Source: Liopterus haemorrhoidalis | Lineage: Eukaryota; Arthropoda; Insecta; Coleoptera; Dytiscidae | Length of the DNA stretch: 64,000 nucleotides | NCBI GenBank assembly: GCA_963971575.1 | Contig: OZ020625.1 | Span: 13,741,646-13,805,645 of the forward strand | Direction: 5' to 3' | Shown: piece after piece, positions 10,016-20,885 of the stretch | Numbering within the stretch: the stretch's first letter is position 1 | Layout of the letters: every line of letters starts with the position of its first letter | Made by a program: the position numbers and the translations under genes | The notes under the pieces: generated by a model | Seen by the model: only the letters and a program-made list of their open reading frames with translations | Told to the model about the DNA's origin: nothing | The model's database searches: none

Positions 10016-11182
10016 TTACGTTCGACCACCTGTAATAAGTACTGAAGCTGATCTTCGTTTTTTGGTAAGATGATTATTGTAGCTCTGAATCCAGGCTACA
10101 GCTTTCTCTGTATTGTCATTGCTGATATTCATAGTATCAGTATATTGTTTCACTACTTGATAACCCTCCCGTGCACTCCATTCAGAAGGGTTTACTTCTA
10201 AAAAAGAGGAATCAAACGACAATATTGTGAAGAAACGTCGACTTGATTCAGTCACGAAGTCAGCTAGAGTTTTTTCTGAGATACTCTCAGTTTCTTCTAG
10301 TGTATGTCGTTTGTCTGGATGCTGCGAGCCAGGCTTCTACAAAGCTGCAACCATCTTTCGTTTCAAATCTAGAGTAACACCTTCATCCATGAAAGCAAGT
10401 GACACCAATTCTTCGCTTAAATACCAAAGGTGGCAAAAAAGTACTTTGCTGGCTACAGAAGCAAGTTCTTTATCGTCACATACTTGGAGATTTTGCAAGT
10501 ACTGTAAGTCATTTTGTGGAGCAGTGGATGCAGTTGTACATGTAAACCAGTTGGGAACATAGTACTGTACAACAAACTGTGCAAATCGCTCAACTGATGA
10601 CTGCTCTTTCTTGGTCATTTTAAATTGTAATTTGAAGAGTACAATTTTAATTGAATAAATCACTTAAGACATCCAACGTGCTCGATGCACTGCTTCAGGC
10701 TCTTTGAAGGTAAAGCCGTGTGTGTCAACTCCTAAATAAGCAAGTGATAGTTGTAAAAGTTCTTTGTAATCTGCGCGAGGACGACGATACTTCAACTGAT
10801 ATTGGCAAATAATAATCACATCTTCTCTCCAAGAAACATTTCTATTGGGTGCTTCATATGTTGAAGTATTGATCTGTTTCCATGAATCACGGAAATGCTT
10901 GAATATTTGAATTTCTGGTCCGGATGAAACACCAAAACACTTTTCAAATACGTCAGACACAATTATTTCATTGACATGCTGCCTGCAAGCAATAGCAAGA
11001 AGACCTCTATTTAGTTCTGTTTCTATTATCACACATGCACCTTTCTTACCACCAGTGTTACTAACAGTGGTGTCGAAACACATGGTCTTTACACTGTCAC
11101 AGATATTCCAATCCCAAAGACATTCAACAACCGCTTCTGCCATTTTAGCACCTGTGCCTGCAGTTAATTTTGGGACTACCAA
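10016..11182 (-). pseudogene. Broken transposase-like gene (RNase H-fold, C/DxxH motif)
   Basis: Three consecutive minus-strand segments form one reading frame interrupted by TAA near 10664 (after ARWMS) and TAG near 10336 (after KMVAAL). The first segment contains FDTTVSNTGGKKGAC followed by ACRQHVNEI, a D-then-CxxH arrangement like that of hAT-type transposases. The second contains HLWYLSEELVSLAF. I recall this as a family found in many copies in arthropod and cnidarian genomes, but cannot name it with certainty. The N-terminus is missing at a TAG-repeat boundary (11184-11207). The nearest elements are unrelated LINEs, and no inverted repeats were identified for it. Confidence 0.6.
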
Positions 11183-11183
11183 A

Positions 11184-11500
11184 AGCTACTACTACTACTA
11201 TTACTATTTTTAAACTAATAATTACTCTGCGAAAGAAACACTAATAATACATTTAATTTCAAAAATTTTACATTATTAATACATGCGTATAATTAAAACG
11301 TCTTGTGGCACTACTAAATATTCTTCTATTTTGTTGTTATTTTGCACAGAGCATTTTTTCATTTAACCTCACAATATGCAGGGGTGAGACAAAAGATTAC
11401 AAAAGGGCACCTTAGTGAGAAACAATGTAAAAAACAATATATCTATGTATTCAGGAAAACTTGCTTTACGAATTGTATCTAGTGTGTTTATTTTATATCT
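11184..11500. other. Spacer with TAC/TAT microsatellite
   Basis: A short trinucleotide run (11184-11207) abuts the broken transposase-like gene. The rest is AT-rich with no supportable feature before LINE similarity begins near 11500. Confidence 0.45.
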
Positions 11501-12520
11501 CTTACTCGTCGCACGTATACTATTCAAAAGCATGTATACTAATTCAACATGCAAAGTTGTACACCGAGTGAAAGTAAGCAGACCCATTCACGTACAGTCG
11601 GGAGTGAAGCAAGGCTGCGTATTGTCTCCACTACTATTTCTCATCACTATAGATGCAGTCCTGCGTGCAGCAAACTCCTCGCAAAGAGGCATCCAATGAA
11701 ACCTTGCCACTCGCCAAGAGGATCTGGACTACGCTGATGATCTCTGCCTACTTGCCCAGTCACTTCAAGACATGCAGAGTAAACTGAACGATCTGGACAG
11801 CTTTGCTCGTATAGCAGGGCTTAAGATCAACGTAAGCAAAACAAAAGATATGCGCGTAAATATCGTAAATACTCGGAATATTCACCTTCAAGATGCGACC
11901 ATAGACTGAACCTCCAAATTCTGCTACCTGGGCAGCATTTTCACCGAAAACGGGGGAGGTAACGTGGATATCATGTCCAGAATTCTAAAAGCAAAGCTAG
12001 TGTTTGCTTCTTTGAACAAATTCTGGTCATCAGCCCACCTAACCAAGAAAACGAAAATCCGAGTATTTAGTAGCAATGTGAAGTCTGTACTGTTATATGC
12101 CTGTGAGACATGGTTGGTTTACGAGACATTCACCGATAAACTGCAAGTCTTTGTTAATAAATGTTTAAGAAGGATAATGGGAATCCATTGGCCTGACACC
12201 ATAAGCAACGAAGAACTATGGCGACTAACAAAACAGTCAGAGATCGGAAATGAGATACGCTTGCGCAGATGGAGATGGTTGAGACACATACTTAGGCGAG
12301 GCTCAGACAACATATCCAGACAGGCCCTTCACTGGAATCCGTAAGGAAAAAGGAGGATCGGATGACCGAAGAACACATGTAGGCGCACAGTGGAGAAAGA
12401 ACTGCGAGACATGGGAAAGTCGTGGGGTGAAATCAAGATCTTATCCCAGAACCGCACCAGATGTTTTATTGAGGCCCTTTGCTCCTCTTGAGGAGTTGTA
12501 GGAGCTAATATATATAATAT
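11500..12520 (+). mobile_element. 5'-truncated non-LTR retrotransposon, plus strand
   Basis: Reverse transcriptase similarity runs from about 11520 to 12470 and ends in an AT-rich tail (12510-12530). Upstream parts of ORF2, including the endonuclease, are missing. The RT and C-terminal motifs resemble RTE-like and related LINEs with a WRW-type basic C-terminus; the clade is not certain. Confidence 0.72.
11510..12470 (+). pseudogene. LINE reverse transcriptase, broken by stops
   Basis: In order: SGVKQGCVLSPLLF (about 11598-11640), the RT motif before the palm; DLDYADDLCLLAQS with TACGCTGATGAT at 11730-11741, so the catalytic aspartates are intact; [35 protein letters not shown]; and [13 protein letters not shown] near 12260. 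In-frame stops include TGA at 11697-11699, where Trp is expected, others near 11907 and 12342, and more downstream. The C-terminal RRGRP-type basic segment is partly recognisable after 12342. The product is not functional. Confidence 0.75.
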
Positions 12521-12530
12521 ATACTCGTCG

Positions 12531-13540
12531 CACGCTCTCAGTCTGCACAGTATCTCATTACACTTGCCCCTGAATGTGTTGGGCTGTAATATTATTATGT
12601 TTTTCAGGGTGTTGGTTGACAAATTCCTCCGCTTCTTCATTTCAGACTCGTAATGAGCAAGTTATACCTATGATCATTGGAGCTGCATACAGACAATTGC
12701 ATCCCAAATCCTGTCTATATGTAATCGTGAAATTTGGCGAGATTCAGGGAACGAACAATACGTAGTTAATTTGGTAATACTGCCTTAACTCTTCTGATCA
12801 ATGAATTTGCAGAACATTTTGAAGGCGGTAATTATACTAAATTATGGAACCTTTAATGATCAACTGCTCAAATATCTATCATTGTTGTGCGTTAAAAATT
12901 TTAACTAGTGATTAGTATTTTAATAAATTGTTACGCTTGAAATATATATTTTTAATTTTAATCTTATTATTATTGAACTGCAGGCACAAGTGGTTGTTTC
13001 GCCAGAAAATTAACTTACAAACATTACTCAAAGCTTATCAGTTTTGAAGTTTGTAATATTGATAAATAGTCAACATTCAGGTAATCTGTTCTCTCGTAAA
13101 TTTATAACTTTGTCCCATTTTTCTATGTGCTAACATAAAATTGCAATATCTATTTTGCAAGTTATTTTCATATTAATGATATTCTTGCATGAGCATTATA
13201 TTCTACGGGCTACTTATATTTATCTTGAAATGATGTGTTGTTACGTTTCGTTCTTTATTATTTTGGAATTAAATATTTTTGAGAAACAATATGGCCAGAA
13301 AAAATAATATACATCAGGGATACCGAGCTAATGATGTACATCAATAGAAGATCTAATCATTATCTAAGAAATTATAAATGAAGAATGGAGAAAATTTTGT
13401 ATGAATATATTCCAGCATTATGGAATATTCGTCGTTTTAATTTTAACATCATTGTCCAAATATACGTACAATACCATTAATAAGAATAAAGTACACGAAG
13501 GATCTTTTTATGACGAGTTGAAATTGACATATCCTGAATA
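12531..13540. other. Unannotated AT-rich spacer
   Basis: No recognisable gene or element end. Two small open frames (12574-12765 and 13401-13628, plus strand) have no family resemblance, and the second runs into a hAT-like end, so neither is called. Confidence 0.45.
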
Positions 13541-13554
13541 CAGGGGCGTCTGCA

Positions 13555-13646
13555 TTCAAAATTTCTTGTATCAGTACGTAGATGTGCCGCGAAATTTTTC
13601 TTTTTTGGCAAATGTGCCACGAGTGTAAAAAGATTGGGAAACACTG
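13555..13646. mobile_element. Isolated hAT-like terminus
   Basis: GATTGGGAAACACTG at 13632-13646 is the inverted form of the Buster-type end seen at 56-70 and 34260-34274. The sequence just inside it (GTGCCGCG and GTGCCACG) resembles hAT subterminal regions. No partner end or target duplication was found, so this is a partial call. Confidence 0.4.
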
Positions 13647-13707
13647 GTGTTTAAACTGGAACTAAATAACTAGAACCCTATTGGTAATTTGACCTCTAGT
13701 AGGATAT

Positions 13708-13870
13708 CGTTGTTTGTCACGTCCTTGTTTTCCACGTCATGTCATGTAGTTATCTTCCATGCCGATGTCTGTCACGTTTTTATCTTCCATGCCGATGTCT
13801 GTCATGTTTTTAACTTCCACGCCATCGTCTGTCACATCGTTGTATTCCACGCCGTCGCCTAGTACGTTAC
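13708..13870. repeat. 30-bp minisatellite, about five diverged copies
   Basis: The unit is approximately TATCTTCCATGCCGATGTCT plus ten bases, in copies starting near 13750, 13780, 13810 and 13840 with a degenerate copy before them. Because the period is a multiple of three, the minus strand reads as a 10-residue repeat containing VTDIGMED-like blocks. I treat this as a property of the repeat, not evidence of a gene. Confidence 0.7.
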
Positions 13871-13949
13871 GTCGAGTACTGTTGATTATAGTATTGTCCA
13901 GGCCTGAAACGTAGTCCATCCTAACATCGTCGAATACGTTTTCTTATTG

Positions 13950-15984
13950 TGACTTTCCATCTCGGGCTGTTATGCACAAATAACCATTGTTACTGTGCGT
14001 CAAATTTTGCTGACTTCCAATCTAGTACCATAATGTTCCAGATCTTCCACACTATTTTTATTGTTTTTGGTCTTTCTTGTTTAGTTTATAAGAACAATGA
14101 TTGTGCTTTTGTTATAGATTTGACGAGTTGGTTGTATTTATCATGGTGTTCACCATCCTTAGTTGAAATTTTCAGTGGACTTATTGTGGCACTGAATGTC
14201 TTTTTATCCTAAGTTTACATCTTGCAAAGGAGAGGTTAGCAGATGTTTGTATTAATATTTATTTTTATTAATATATATAAATCTAGAAATAACTGAGGAA
14301 GATGGAGAGATCTGGTTATTTTCTTAATTATCAGAGTGCTTATTAGTAACTAAATGATACTGCCTAAAATGAGATTATGGGACCATAATCTCTATACCAC
14401 AGGCAGTTGATGACAAAACCTAACTTGGGATTTCTGCTTGAAAAAATTTCAAATTTATTTTGGTAATTGATTGGTGCTTCTATAAATTACCAACTGAATT
14501 ATAAAGCAATAAGTCTATTACGCCCATCTTTAGGCAAAGGATCACGCATCGTTTTCCTAATCGATCTGTGTTTGGCTGTCCTTGACCAAAGCTTGTTGAC
14601 ATTTGTCTTATTTGTCTCCATATTTGGCGACTTTCTTACATTGTTCATCAAATAATATCTGTAATGCAGTTGGGTTTGGCACTTATTCTCGGTGTATTTA
14701 TTAGATGTCGTGCCTATTAACACTTTGGTCATGTATTATTGAGGATATATTTTTTCCTGTAAGTTATTTGTTTTGTATGTAGTTTTTCTACGACAAAACA
14801 GTATATACCTTTCCATCCCACGTTGACCAGTTGTTTGGAATTTTATCTTAGTCAATGATCAACTCTGGCAGCCATGGGTAAGAACTGAAAAGACAGCTGA
14901 GTCTGAAAAGGTTTTACTATATTTTTCTCCATCTTAGGCTCTAATAGTCTTTTCAGGGACTCTTTTTACAAAGTTCTACCACTTATTCTGCCGTTTCCTT
15001 TCCTTTCTGAATGGTGATCTAAACGGGTTTTAAATAAAAATTTATGATATGGGCTTATATATGTATTTACGCTTTGAATATATCGGCATCGTCCAATGCA
15101 TTATCTGTTAGTGTTTTTGATTTTGTAAGATACCTAGTGTATATATGTTTATATTTCAGGATTCGCTGTGTATCTAATATTAATAAATATTTATTTATTA
15201 TTGTAATTACAAATATGTCAAGTTGACATTTGATGGATATATTTAATTCATATCTTTAAATTTTATGGCGTTTCTTGATGCAACATAATTTCAAGTATCA
15301 TATTGATTACAATATTTTATCAATAAATAAAAACTTCCGATAGTTTTATTATTTTTATATTAGAAAATGTACTCTGGAAGTTAAATGTGACTACTATTGC
15401 ATTATGATTGAATGACAATGGCAATTAATAAATACTAAGCACTATGAGATGAATCTGTATTGTAAATTTCTAAAATTGGTTGAAATTTGAAGTGTTCCTC
15501 TCCAGATTTGGATATTTTTATTTCTCGATACTCATATGACATTCATAAAATAAATGCAGATTGTGCCACAAAAGTATGGCACTCGTTTCTCCTGATAAGG
15601 AAAAGATTTTTGAAAAATAAATGACATTGAAGTATAAATACACTAAAATGGGTTTATTTAATACGTCTTCCAGTTTCCTTTATTTTCGAATATTGGTTTT
15701 CAATGTCGAAGCATGCTCCACCATGTTCTGCCAATCTCTGGAAGTGACTTCCAGTTGTGGTATTATGGTGAATAGAATTCTATCGTGACGCGATATTATT
15801 AGCGATTACCAAGTAACTATTGCTTTTTTGCCAACAAAAATAATATAATTTTAACATTTCTGCGCTTCTCATGTACGTGTCTTTTAAAGTTCGCAAATTG
15901 TATATTATTCTAACAGACAATTTCAATCACTTTCAATTGGGTATTCAGTGGTTTAAATTTATTTCGATGATATATTTTCTGCTG
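13950..15984. other. Unannotated AT-rich spacer
   Basis: Two kilobases without a recognisable coding, RNA or element feature. Several short open frames (60-90 residues) show no family motifs. Old element relics cannot be excluded. Confidence 0.4.
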
Positions 15985-16220
15985 TCGTTTCTTGTCTTGT
16001 CTAAGCCTAGGGTAGAGTACCGGGCTGTTAGCCCTCAACTCGTGTCTTGAGTATTCGAACATAGACGTTGGAATATGACGAGAGACCTGTACTGTAAGTC
16101 TATGGTACTTTCAACTGTGACATATCATTAAAATGATATTTTTTCACAGTTGAGCGAGGCAAGAAATAAAATCAGAGGATTTGTTTTCAACCATCTGTCA
16201 CGAAACATAGCGGTCTACTA

Positions 16221-16969
16221 CGAGGGATGTTTCCTAAATTCTGGGAATTGTGCTATAATTAAATTACGCAGAACTTATAGGCAATGTTATTGGTGCCAGA
16301 CAAGTCTTGACATGTTTATGCAACTATCTAGTGCAATATTGTTCAGTCTGATTTAGGTGTTCGACTGATATAGACGCGTTTTCATAGCACTGTTTTTGTA
16401 ACCATGGAAGACGCAGCAAAATCTCAAAGAGAAATAATTTTCTTTTTGTGGAAAGAAGGTGTGAAAACATCAGAAATTATTCAGCGTCTGCAAGGAGTAT
16501 TTGGTGAGTCTGCAGAATCCAAAAGTACTGTTTATCGATCGTTTTAAAACCGGTAGAACATCACTAGAAGACGATCCACGCAGTGGGCGCCCAAGCACGT
16601 CGGTAAATGAAAGAAACATTACTGCCGTCGAAGACCTACTGAAAGAGGACAGGCGAATGACAATTCGTCAAATTAGTGTGCGCCTAGGGATAGGTACACG
16701 ACAAGATCATGAAATCTTGCATGATTGTTTGGGCGTTAGCAAGGTTTCGCCGCGCTGGGTGCCAAGGCTGTTGGGACCAGAACAGAAACTCAATAGGTCT
16801 GACACCGAAAAAGTACTTTGAGGACGGCTTAAAAAAATTAGTTTATCGTTGGGATAAATGTATTCAGTTAAATGGAGATTATGTTGAAAAAATACATTGT
16901 AATATTGACGAAAATTAACAAAATAAAAAAATTATAGATAAATTCTCAGAACTTTGGAAACATCCTTCG
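16221..16969 (+). mobile_element. Internally deleted mariner
   Basis: The ends CGAGGGATGTTTCC (from 16221) and GGAAACATCCTTCG (to 16969) are inverted over roughly 28-30 bp with few mismatches. The element is flanked by the TA dinucleotide on both sides (16219-16220 and 16970-16971), the duplicated mariner target. At 749 bp it is a little over half the usual length of about 1.3 kb. It lies inside a Jockey-like LINE and so is younger than that insertion. Confidence 0.9.
16404..16918 (+). pseudogene. Mariner transposase with deleted catalytic core
   Basis: ATG at 16404 opens MEDAAKSQREIIFFLWKEG, the first helix-turn-helix of mariner transposases. After a frame break near 16540 come the second DNA-binding part, DDPRSGRPSTS and LKEDRRMTIRQIS, then VSPRWVPRLLGPEQK. 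The sequence then jumps directly to the C-terminal block (YFEDGLKKLVYRWDKCI, then GDYVEK). The roughly 190 residues with the DD34D catalytic triad are missing, so the protein could bind DNA at most. Full-length relatives are about 345 residues. Confidence 0.87.
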
Positions 16970-16981
16970 TATGTTTTCAGA

Positions 16982-17690
16982 TTTTGGCCGGATCGTAGTC
17001 GACGGACACTGCTATGATAGTATTGGGGTGCACTTGAGATAACCGCACAAACTTTTCCGCGCTAGCGTGTATGAAGTATTCCACACTCGGCACGCCCAAA
17101 TCATGACTGTTGTCGACGTTGCGTACGAACCAACCAACGCCTGCGGCCTAACGTAAGCACTTGTTCTGGAACACCTGCAACCGCTTGATGTGAGCGGTAC
17201 TGCAGTAAGCCCATACACTAGATGCGTATGTCAGGATTGGCCGGATGACCATGGTGTAAATCCTGGTCTTTTTAGAGGTGCTTAGGCAGCTATTTCCATG
17301 GATAATAGAAGAGAGCATGCCCGTAGACTTCTTAGCTCTGGATATGGAGTCATGTGTATGCTTCCAGACCAGTTTGAGGTCAAAAGTGAGCCCAAGATAC
17401 TTGACCTTTTTACACCAGGGAATGTCTTCGCCAAAAAGCCTAAGCGCACCCAACGGAAGTCTATACTTTTTGGTGAAAAACATGGCTTTGGATTTGGCCC
17501 CATTGACAGCGACATGCCAGCGAGTGCATCATTTCTCAAGATTCGAGCAGGCTTGCTGGAGTCGTTGAGAGATTAGTTCTGAGCTCCATGAGTGAGTTAA
17601 ATACGCTGTTTCATCAGCGTACTGGCACTTTATAGTTTCTTCCGTAGTCTGCATGTTGTTCGTGTAAAGAGCGAACAACAGTTTTTCTGC
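16982..17690 (-). pseudogene. Jockey-like reverse transcriptase fragment, YADD changed to YADE
   Basis: Reading the minus strand gives LLFALYTNNMQTTEE, then QYADETAYLTHSW near 17590-17625, where the second catalytic aspartate is glutamate. It continues with NGAKSKAM, DIPWCKKVKYLGLTFD, IRPILTYASSVWAY and LQVFQNKCLR, followed in another frame by GWFVRN and a DLGVPSVEYFIH-type C-terminal block. The order matches the Jockey-clade palm, thumb and C-terminus. Frame changes occur near 17155. The related copy at 50900-51600 shares most of these blocks. Confidence 0.72.
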
Positions 17691-17910
17691 TGTCAGCTGT
17701 ATTTTTGATATAAGTATAAAAGTAATGTAGTATGTGTAATATCTTGTATATTATGTATTAGTTGGCGTTAATAATTTATATTGTTATTGGCGTAACTAGG
17801 TAAAGAAATATGTTTATTGTATTGTATTTTGTTAATTTACATTTTGACGTATATAAATAAATATCTATTAAATATACTCTCCTAATTCATTACTCCACAT
17901 TATTACATTT

Positions 17911-18180
17911 TTGGAGACTGTCTATGTTAAGGATTATAGAAATCCAAATAAAAGGATTTGGCAAAAGGGCAGAGTAGAGGAAGTTTTAGGACAAAGAACT
18001 TACATGGTTCGTTTGGTAAATGAAGACATGTTATGGAAAAGGCATTTGGATCAAATCCTTAAAGCAAATGATAAAATTAATAAAAGTAATAAATCCTTTT
18101 CCAGTAGTAGTACTAATACTTTCTCTGCTAGGCCAAAAAGAGAAAATAGAAGACCAGCCTTAAGACTAAATTATTCTTAG
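17911..18180 (+). pseudogene. Ty3/gypsy integrase C-terminal fragment, copy A
   Basis: This is the 3' remnant of pol. VYVKDYRNPNKRIWQKG, then VEEVLGQRTYMVRL and WKRHLDQIL form the integrase C-terminal (GPY/F-type) domain that helps position the enzyme on DNA. A Ser-rich and basic tail follows, ending at TAG 18178-18180, 16 nt before the next LTR. There is no start codon; the frame enters from the PBS remnant. All upstream gag, protease, RT, RNase H and catalytic integrase regions are deleted. Confidence 0.82.
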
Positions 18181-18196
18181 CTTAAGGGGAAGGAAT

Positions 18197-18861
18197 TGTA
18201 ATATCTTGTATATTATGTATTAGTTGGCGTTAATAATTTATATTGTTATTGGCGTAACTAGGTAAAGAAATATGTTTATTGTATTGTATTTTGTTAATTT
18301 ACATTTTGACGTATATAAATAAATATCTATTAAATATACTCTCCTAATTCATTACTCCACATTAATATCTTGTATATTATGTATTAGTTGGCGTTAATAA
18401 TTTATATTGTTATTGGCGTAACTAGGTAAAGAAATATGTTTATTGTATTGTATTTTGTTAATTTACATTTTGACGTATATAAATAAATATCTATTAAATA
18501 TACTCTCCTAATTCATTACTCCACATTAATATCTTGTATATTATGTATTAGTTGGCGTTAATAATTTATATTGTTATTGGCGTAACTAGGTAAAGAAATA
18601 TGTTTATTGTATTGTATTTTGTTAATTTACATTTTGACGTATATAAATAAATATCTATTAAATATACTCTCCTAATTCATTACTCCACATTAATATCTTG
18701 TATATTATGTATTAGTTGGCGTTAATAATTTATATTGTTATTGGCGTAACTAGGTAAAGAAATATGTTTATTGTATTGTATTTTGTTAATTTACATTTTG
18801 ACGTATATAAATAAATATCTATTAAATATACTCGCCTAATTCATTACTCCACATTATTACA
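18197..18861. repeat. Tandem array of four LTR units, 164-bp period
   Basis: A full 173-bp LTR is repeated with a period of exactly 164 bp. At each of the three internal junctions (near 18363, 18527 and 18691) the same 9 bp spanning the LTR end and next LTR start are missing, so CCACATTA runs directly into ATATC. Sequence identity is almost complete; one difference seen is CTCGCC for CTCTCC near 18833. Confidence 0.9.
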
Positions 18862-18864
18862 TGT

Positions 18865-19134
18865 TTGGCGACTGTCTATGTTAAGGATTATAGAAATCCA
18901 AATAAAAGGATTTGGCAAAAGGGCAGAGTAGAGGAAGTTTTAGGACAAAGAGCTTACATGGCTCGTTTGGTAAATGAAGACATGTTATGGAAAAGGCATT
19001 TGGATCAAATCCTTAAAGCAAATGATAAAATTAATAAAAGTAATAAATCCTTTTACAGTAGTAGTACTAATACTTTCTCTGCTAGGCCAAAAAGAGAAAA
19101 TAGAAGACCACCCTTAAGACTAAATTATTCTTAA
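18865..19134 (+). pseudogene. Ty3/gypsy integrase C-terminal fragment, copy B
   Basis: Same 289-bp internal segment and same deletion breakpoint as copy A. Residue differences are few (RAYMARL for RTYMVRL, SFYSSS for SFSSSS, RPPLRL for RPALRL), so the two copies derive from one deleted ancestor by duplication. Ends with TAA at 19132-19134, then the purine tract and the last LTR. It has no start codon. Confidence 0.82.
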
Positions 19135-19328
19135 CTTAAGGGGAAGGAATTGTAATATCTTGTATATTATGTATTAGTTGGCGCTAATAATTTATATTGT
19201 TATTGGCGTAACTAGGTAAAGAAATATGTTTATTGTATTGTATTTTGTTAATTTACATTTTGACGTATATAAATAAATATCTATTAAATATACTCTCCTA
19301 ATTCATTACTCCACATTATTACAGTATG

Positions 19329-20353
19329 TGAACCTAGTGCTACAGAATTGGTATATAGATAGTAAGTGTACAAATGATTTAGCTAATTTGATGTGTGGTA
19401 ATTAGTTTCGAATAACTTGTATTCATTATCAAGCCTGTATGAAAGATATATATCGGGTAAGCGTGTAAACGGTGATTACAATGTTTGTACAAACCTTATG
19501 AAATAGGGTGAAATACTGGTAAATAAATAAAAACCAAAACACAGTCCATAAGCTGAATCAAGTGAGGTTATTATCATTCCACGTGAATTAGTTTACGGTC
19601 ACACCAATGTACAAAATATATTTTTCGGGATGTATTGACAGTATCCCTGTGGCTCCTAAAAATTCGAACCGGAAGTCGCTGTCTCTAACCGTTTTTTGAG
19701 TTGAGCTTTTTTTAATTTTCACAAAAAATGTAAATTATGCTATTAAAAAATGGCGTGATCTCAAAACGTGTAAAACGATCAAAGGCCCAAATTTTTTCTA
19801 GATTATAAAAACTATGGGGAATCCAAAAATTTCAACAGCAGGTCGTTATCTCTAATCAATCTTAACAAATACGTGTTCTTTAAGTGAACACGACAAAAAT
19901 TGTTATTATAAATTTGCAATACAAACAGACCATAGCTATTTGCGTATTAATAGCCCAGAGCTGCGTACTGCTGATCGAAAGAGTCAGTTGCCGCGCGACG
20001 AGCAGCGAGCGCGTTAAGCTCTTGAGAAAGGCAATAGATCAGGCTAGACCAGTACTGTAAAACAAGAAATCGTCTCGATTAAATAAGGTTTATCGCCATA
20101 AAATAATTAGTTATATAACGAAAAGTCCTAGTATGATATTATAACTCTCAAAAATAAAAGTTATTTAAAAAAATCTACTTTCGGGTCAAATTTGACCCAT
20201 AAATAGTGCGACAAGGGATAAAGCGCAAGTAATAGTCCTCGGCAAATGTAAATTTTGCGTTATTTTCGCACAGCGCAAAAGCCTACTTTGAATTGTAGAA
20301 AAAAATACAGAAAGGTAGATAGATAGGCAACATGAAAATAGACACGTGAATAC
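19329..20353. other. Unannotated spacer
   Basis: No gene or element boundary recognised. The segment 19970-20030 is locally GC-richer than its surroundings. Confidence 0.4.
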
Positions 20354-20556
20354 TATATGTTAACGCGTGCCTGTGGTCGCACCGCGCGCTTTTTCACATC
20401 ATCATGACCGCATGATTCGTGCCGACACCTGAAACCGATAATTAACTTAACCCGCGCATTTTTAGCAGGTATTGCCAAAAATGACCTTATCAATGGGCGG
20501 AGTTAAATCCTTATTGGCTGAAATCCGGGAATTCCCCAAATGACGTCAATAATATG

Positions 20557-20564
20557 TATAAATA
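20557..20564 (+). promoter_or_regulatory. TATA box of solo LTR copy 1
   Basis: TATAAATA lies in the same context in LTR copy 2 (35384-35391), about 50 bp before the tandem-repeat block in each. This position fits an LTR U3 core promoter. Confidence 0.6.
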
Positions 20565-20609
20565 CTAGCTCCAAACTCTGGACAGCTACCAGTTCTATCT
20601 GGTCAGTAT

Positions 20610-20885
20610 AGCTCGCTACATGCTTGTGCAACAATCTCGCTACACGCGGGGTTGTTCCACGACCCGCTACACGCGGGGTCGCCCCACGAATTCGCTGAAC
20701 GCGGGGTTCGCACCCAACAAACTCGCTACACGCGGGGTCGCCACAAGAACTCGCTACACGCGGGATTCTGGCCAAACAACTCGCTACACGCGGGGTTGTT
20801 CTACGATCCGCTACACGCAGGGTCACAACACGGACTCGTTACACGCAAAGTTCGCAACCAACTCGCTGCACGTTGAGTTGAGTCC
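20610..20885. repeat. Minisatellite in solo LTR copy 1
   Basis: About nine copies of a roughly 30-bp unit built around CTCGCTACACGCGGGGT. Units vary between copies. The second LTR has a different unit at the matching position. Confidence 0.8.

Larger units (their letters stand above)
15985..17690 (-). mobile_element. Jockey-like LINE relic, split by a mariner
   Basis: The minus-strand element runs from about 17690 to about 15985. Its 3' end contains GTTGAGGGCTA and CAGCCCGGTAC, which also occur at the 3' end of the plus-strand copy near 51705-51730, tying the two together. The mariner at 16221-16969 lies between the RT part and the 3' end. An imperfect palindrome (16112-16152, arms CAACTGTGA and TCACAGTTG) sits in the 3' part. 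Confidence 0.7.
17735..19323 (+). mobile_element. TRIM-like Ty3/gypsy derivative amplified to six LTRs
   Basis: The structure is LTR (17735-17907), internal segment (17908-18196), four LTR units in tandem (18197-18861), internal segment (18862-19150), LTR (19151-19323). The whole block is flanked by the 5-bp duplication GTATG (17730-17734 and 19324-19328). Each LTR is 173 bp, starts TGTAATATC and ends TTATTACA. Both internal segments are 289 bp, begin with a primer-binding-site remnant (TGGAGAC or TGGCGAC), contain only the last 88 or so codons of pol, and end in a purine tract (AAGGGGAAGGAAT) next to the following LTR. A basic unit of LTR-internal-LTR would be 635 bp, in the size range of TRIM elements. 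Confidence 0.88.

Noticed and set aside
13401..13628. 75-codon frame with a hydrophobic N-terminus as a secreted protein
   Set aside because: The frame runs into a hAT-like terminus at its 3' end and has no family match; more likely non-coding element DNA.
14499..14732. Possible Penelope-like element with a GIY-YIG nuclease on the minus strand
   Set aside because: A faint resemblance to pre-GIY-YIG basic sequence, but no GVY or YIG motif is legible in any frame.
17730..19328. CRISPR-like array of regular repeats
   Set aside because: The repeat period is 164 bp with no variable spacers; the units are LTRs with PBS and PPT context, in a eukaryotic genome.
20503..20876. Frames of about 70-110 codons in both strands of the LTR minisatellite
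   Set aside because: They follow the 30-bp repeat period and read open in several frames; repeat artefacts.
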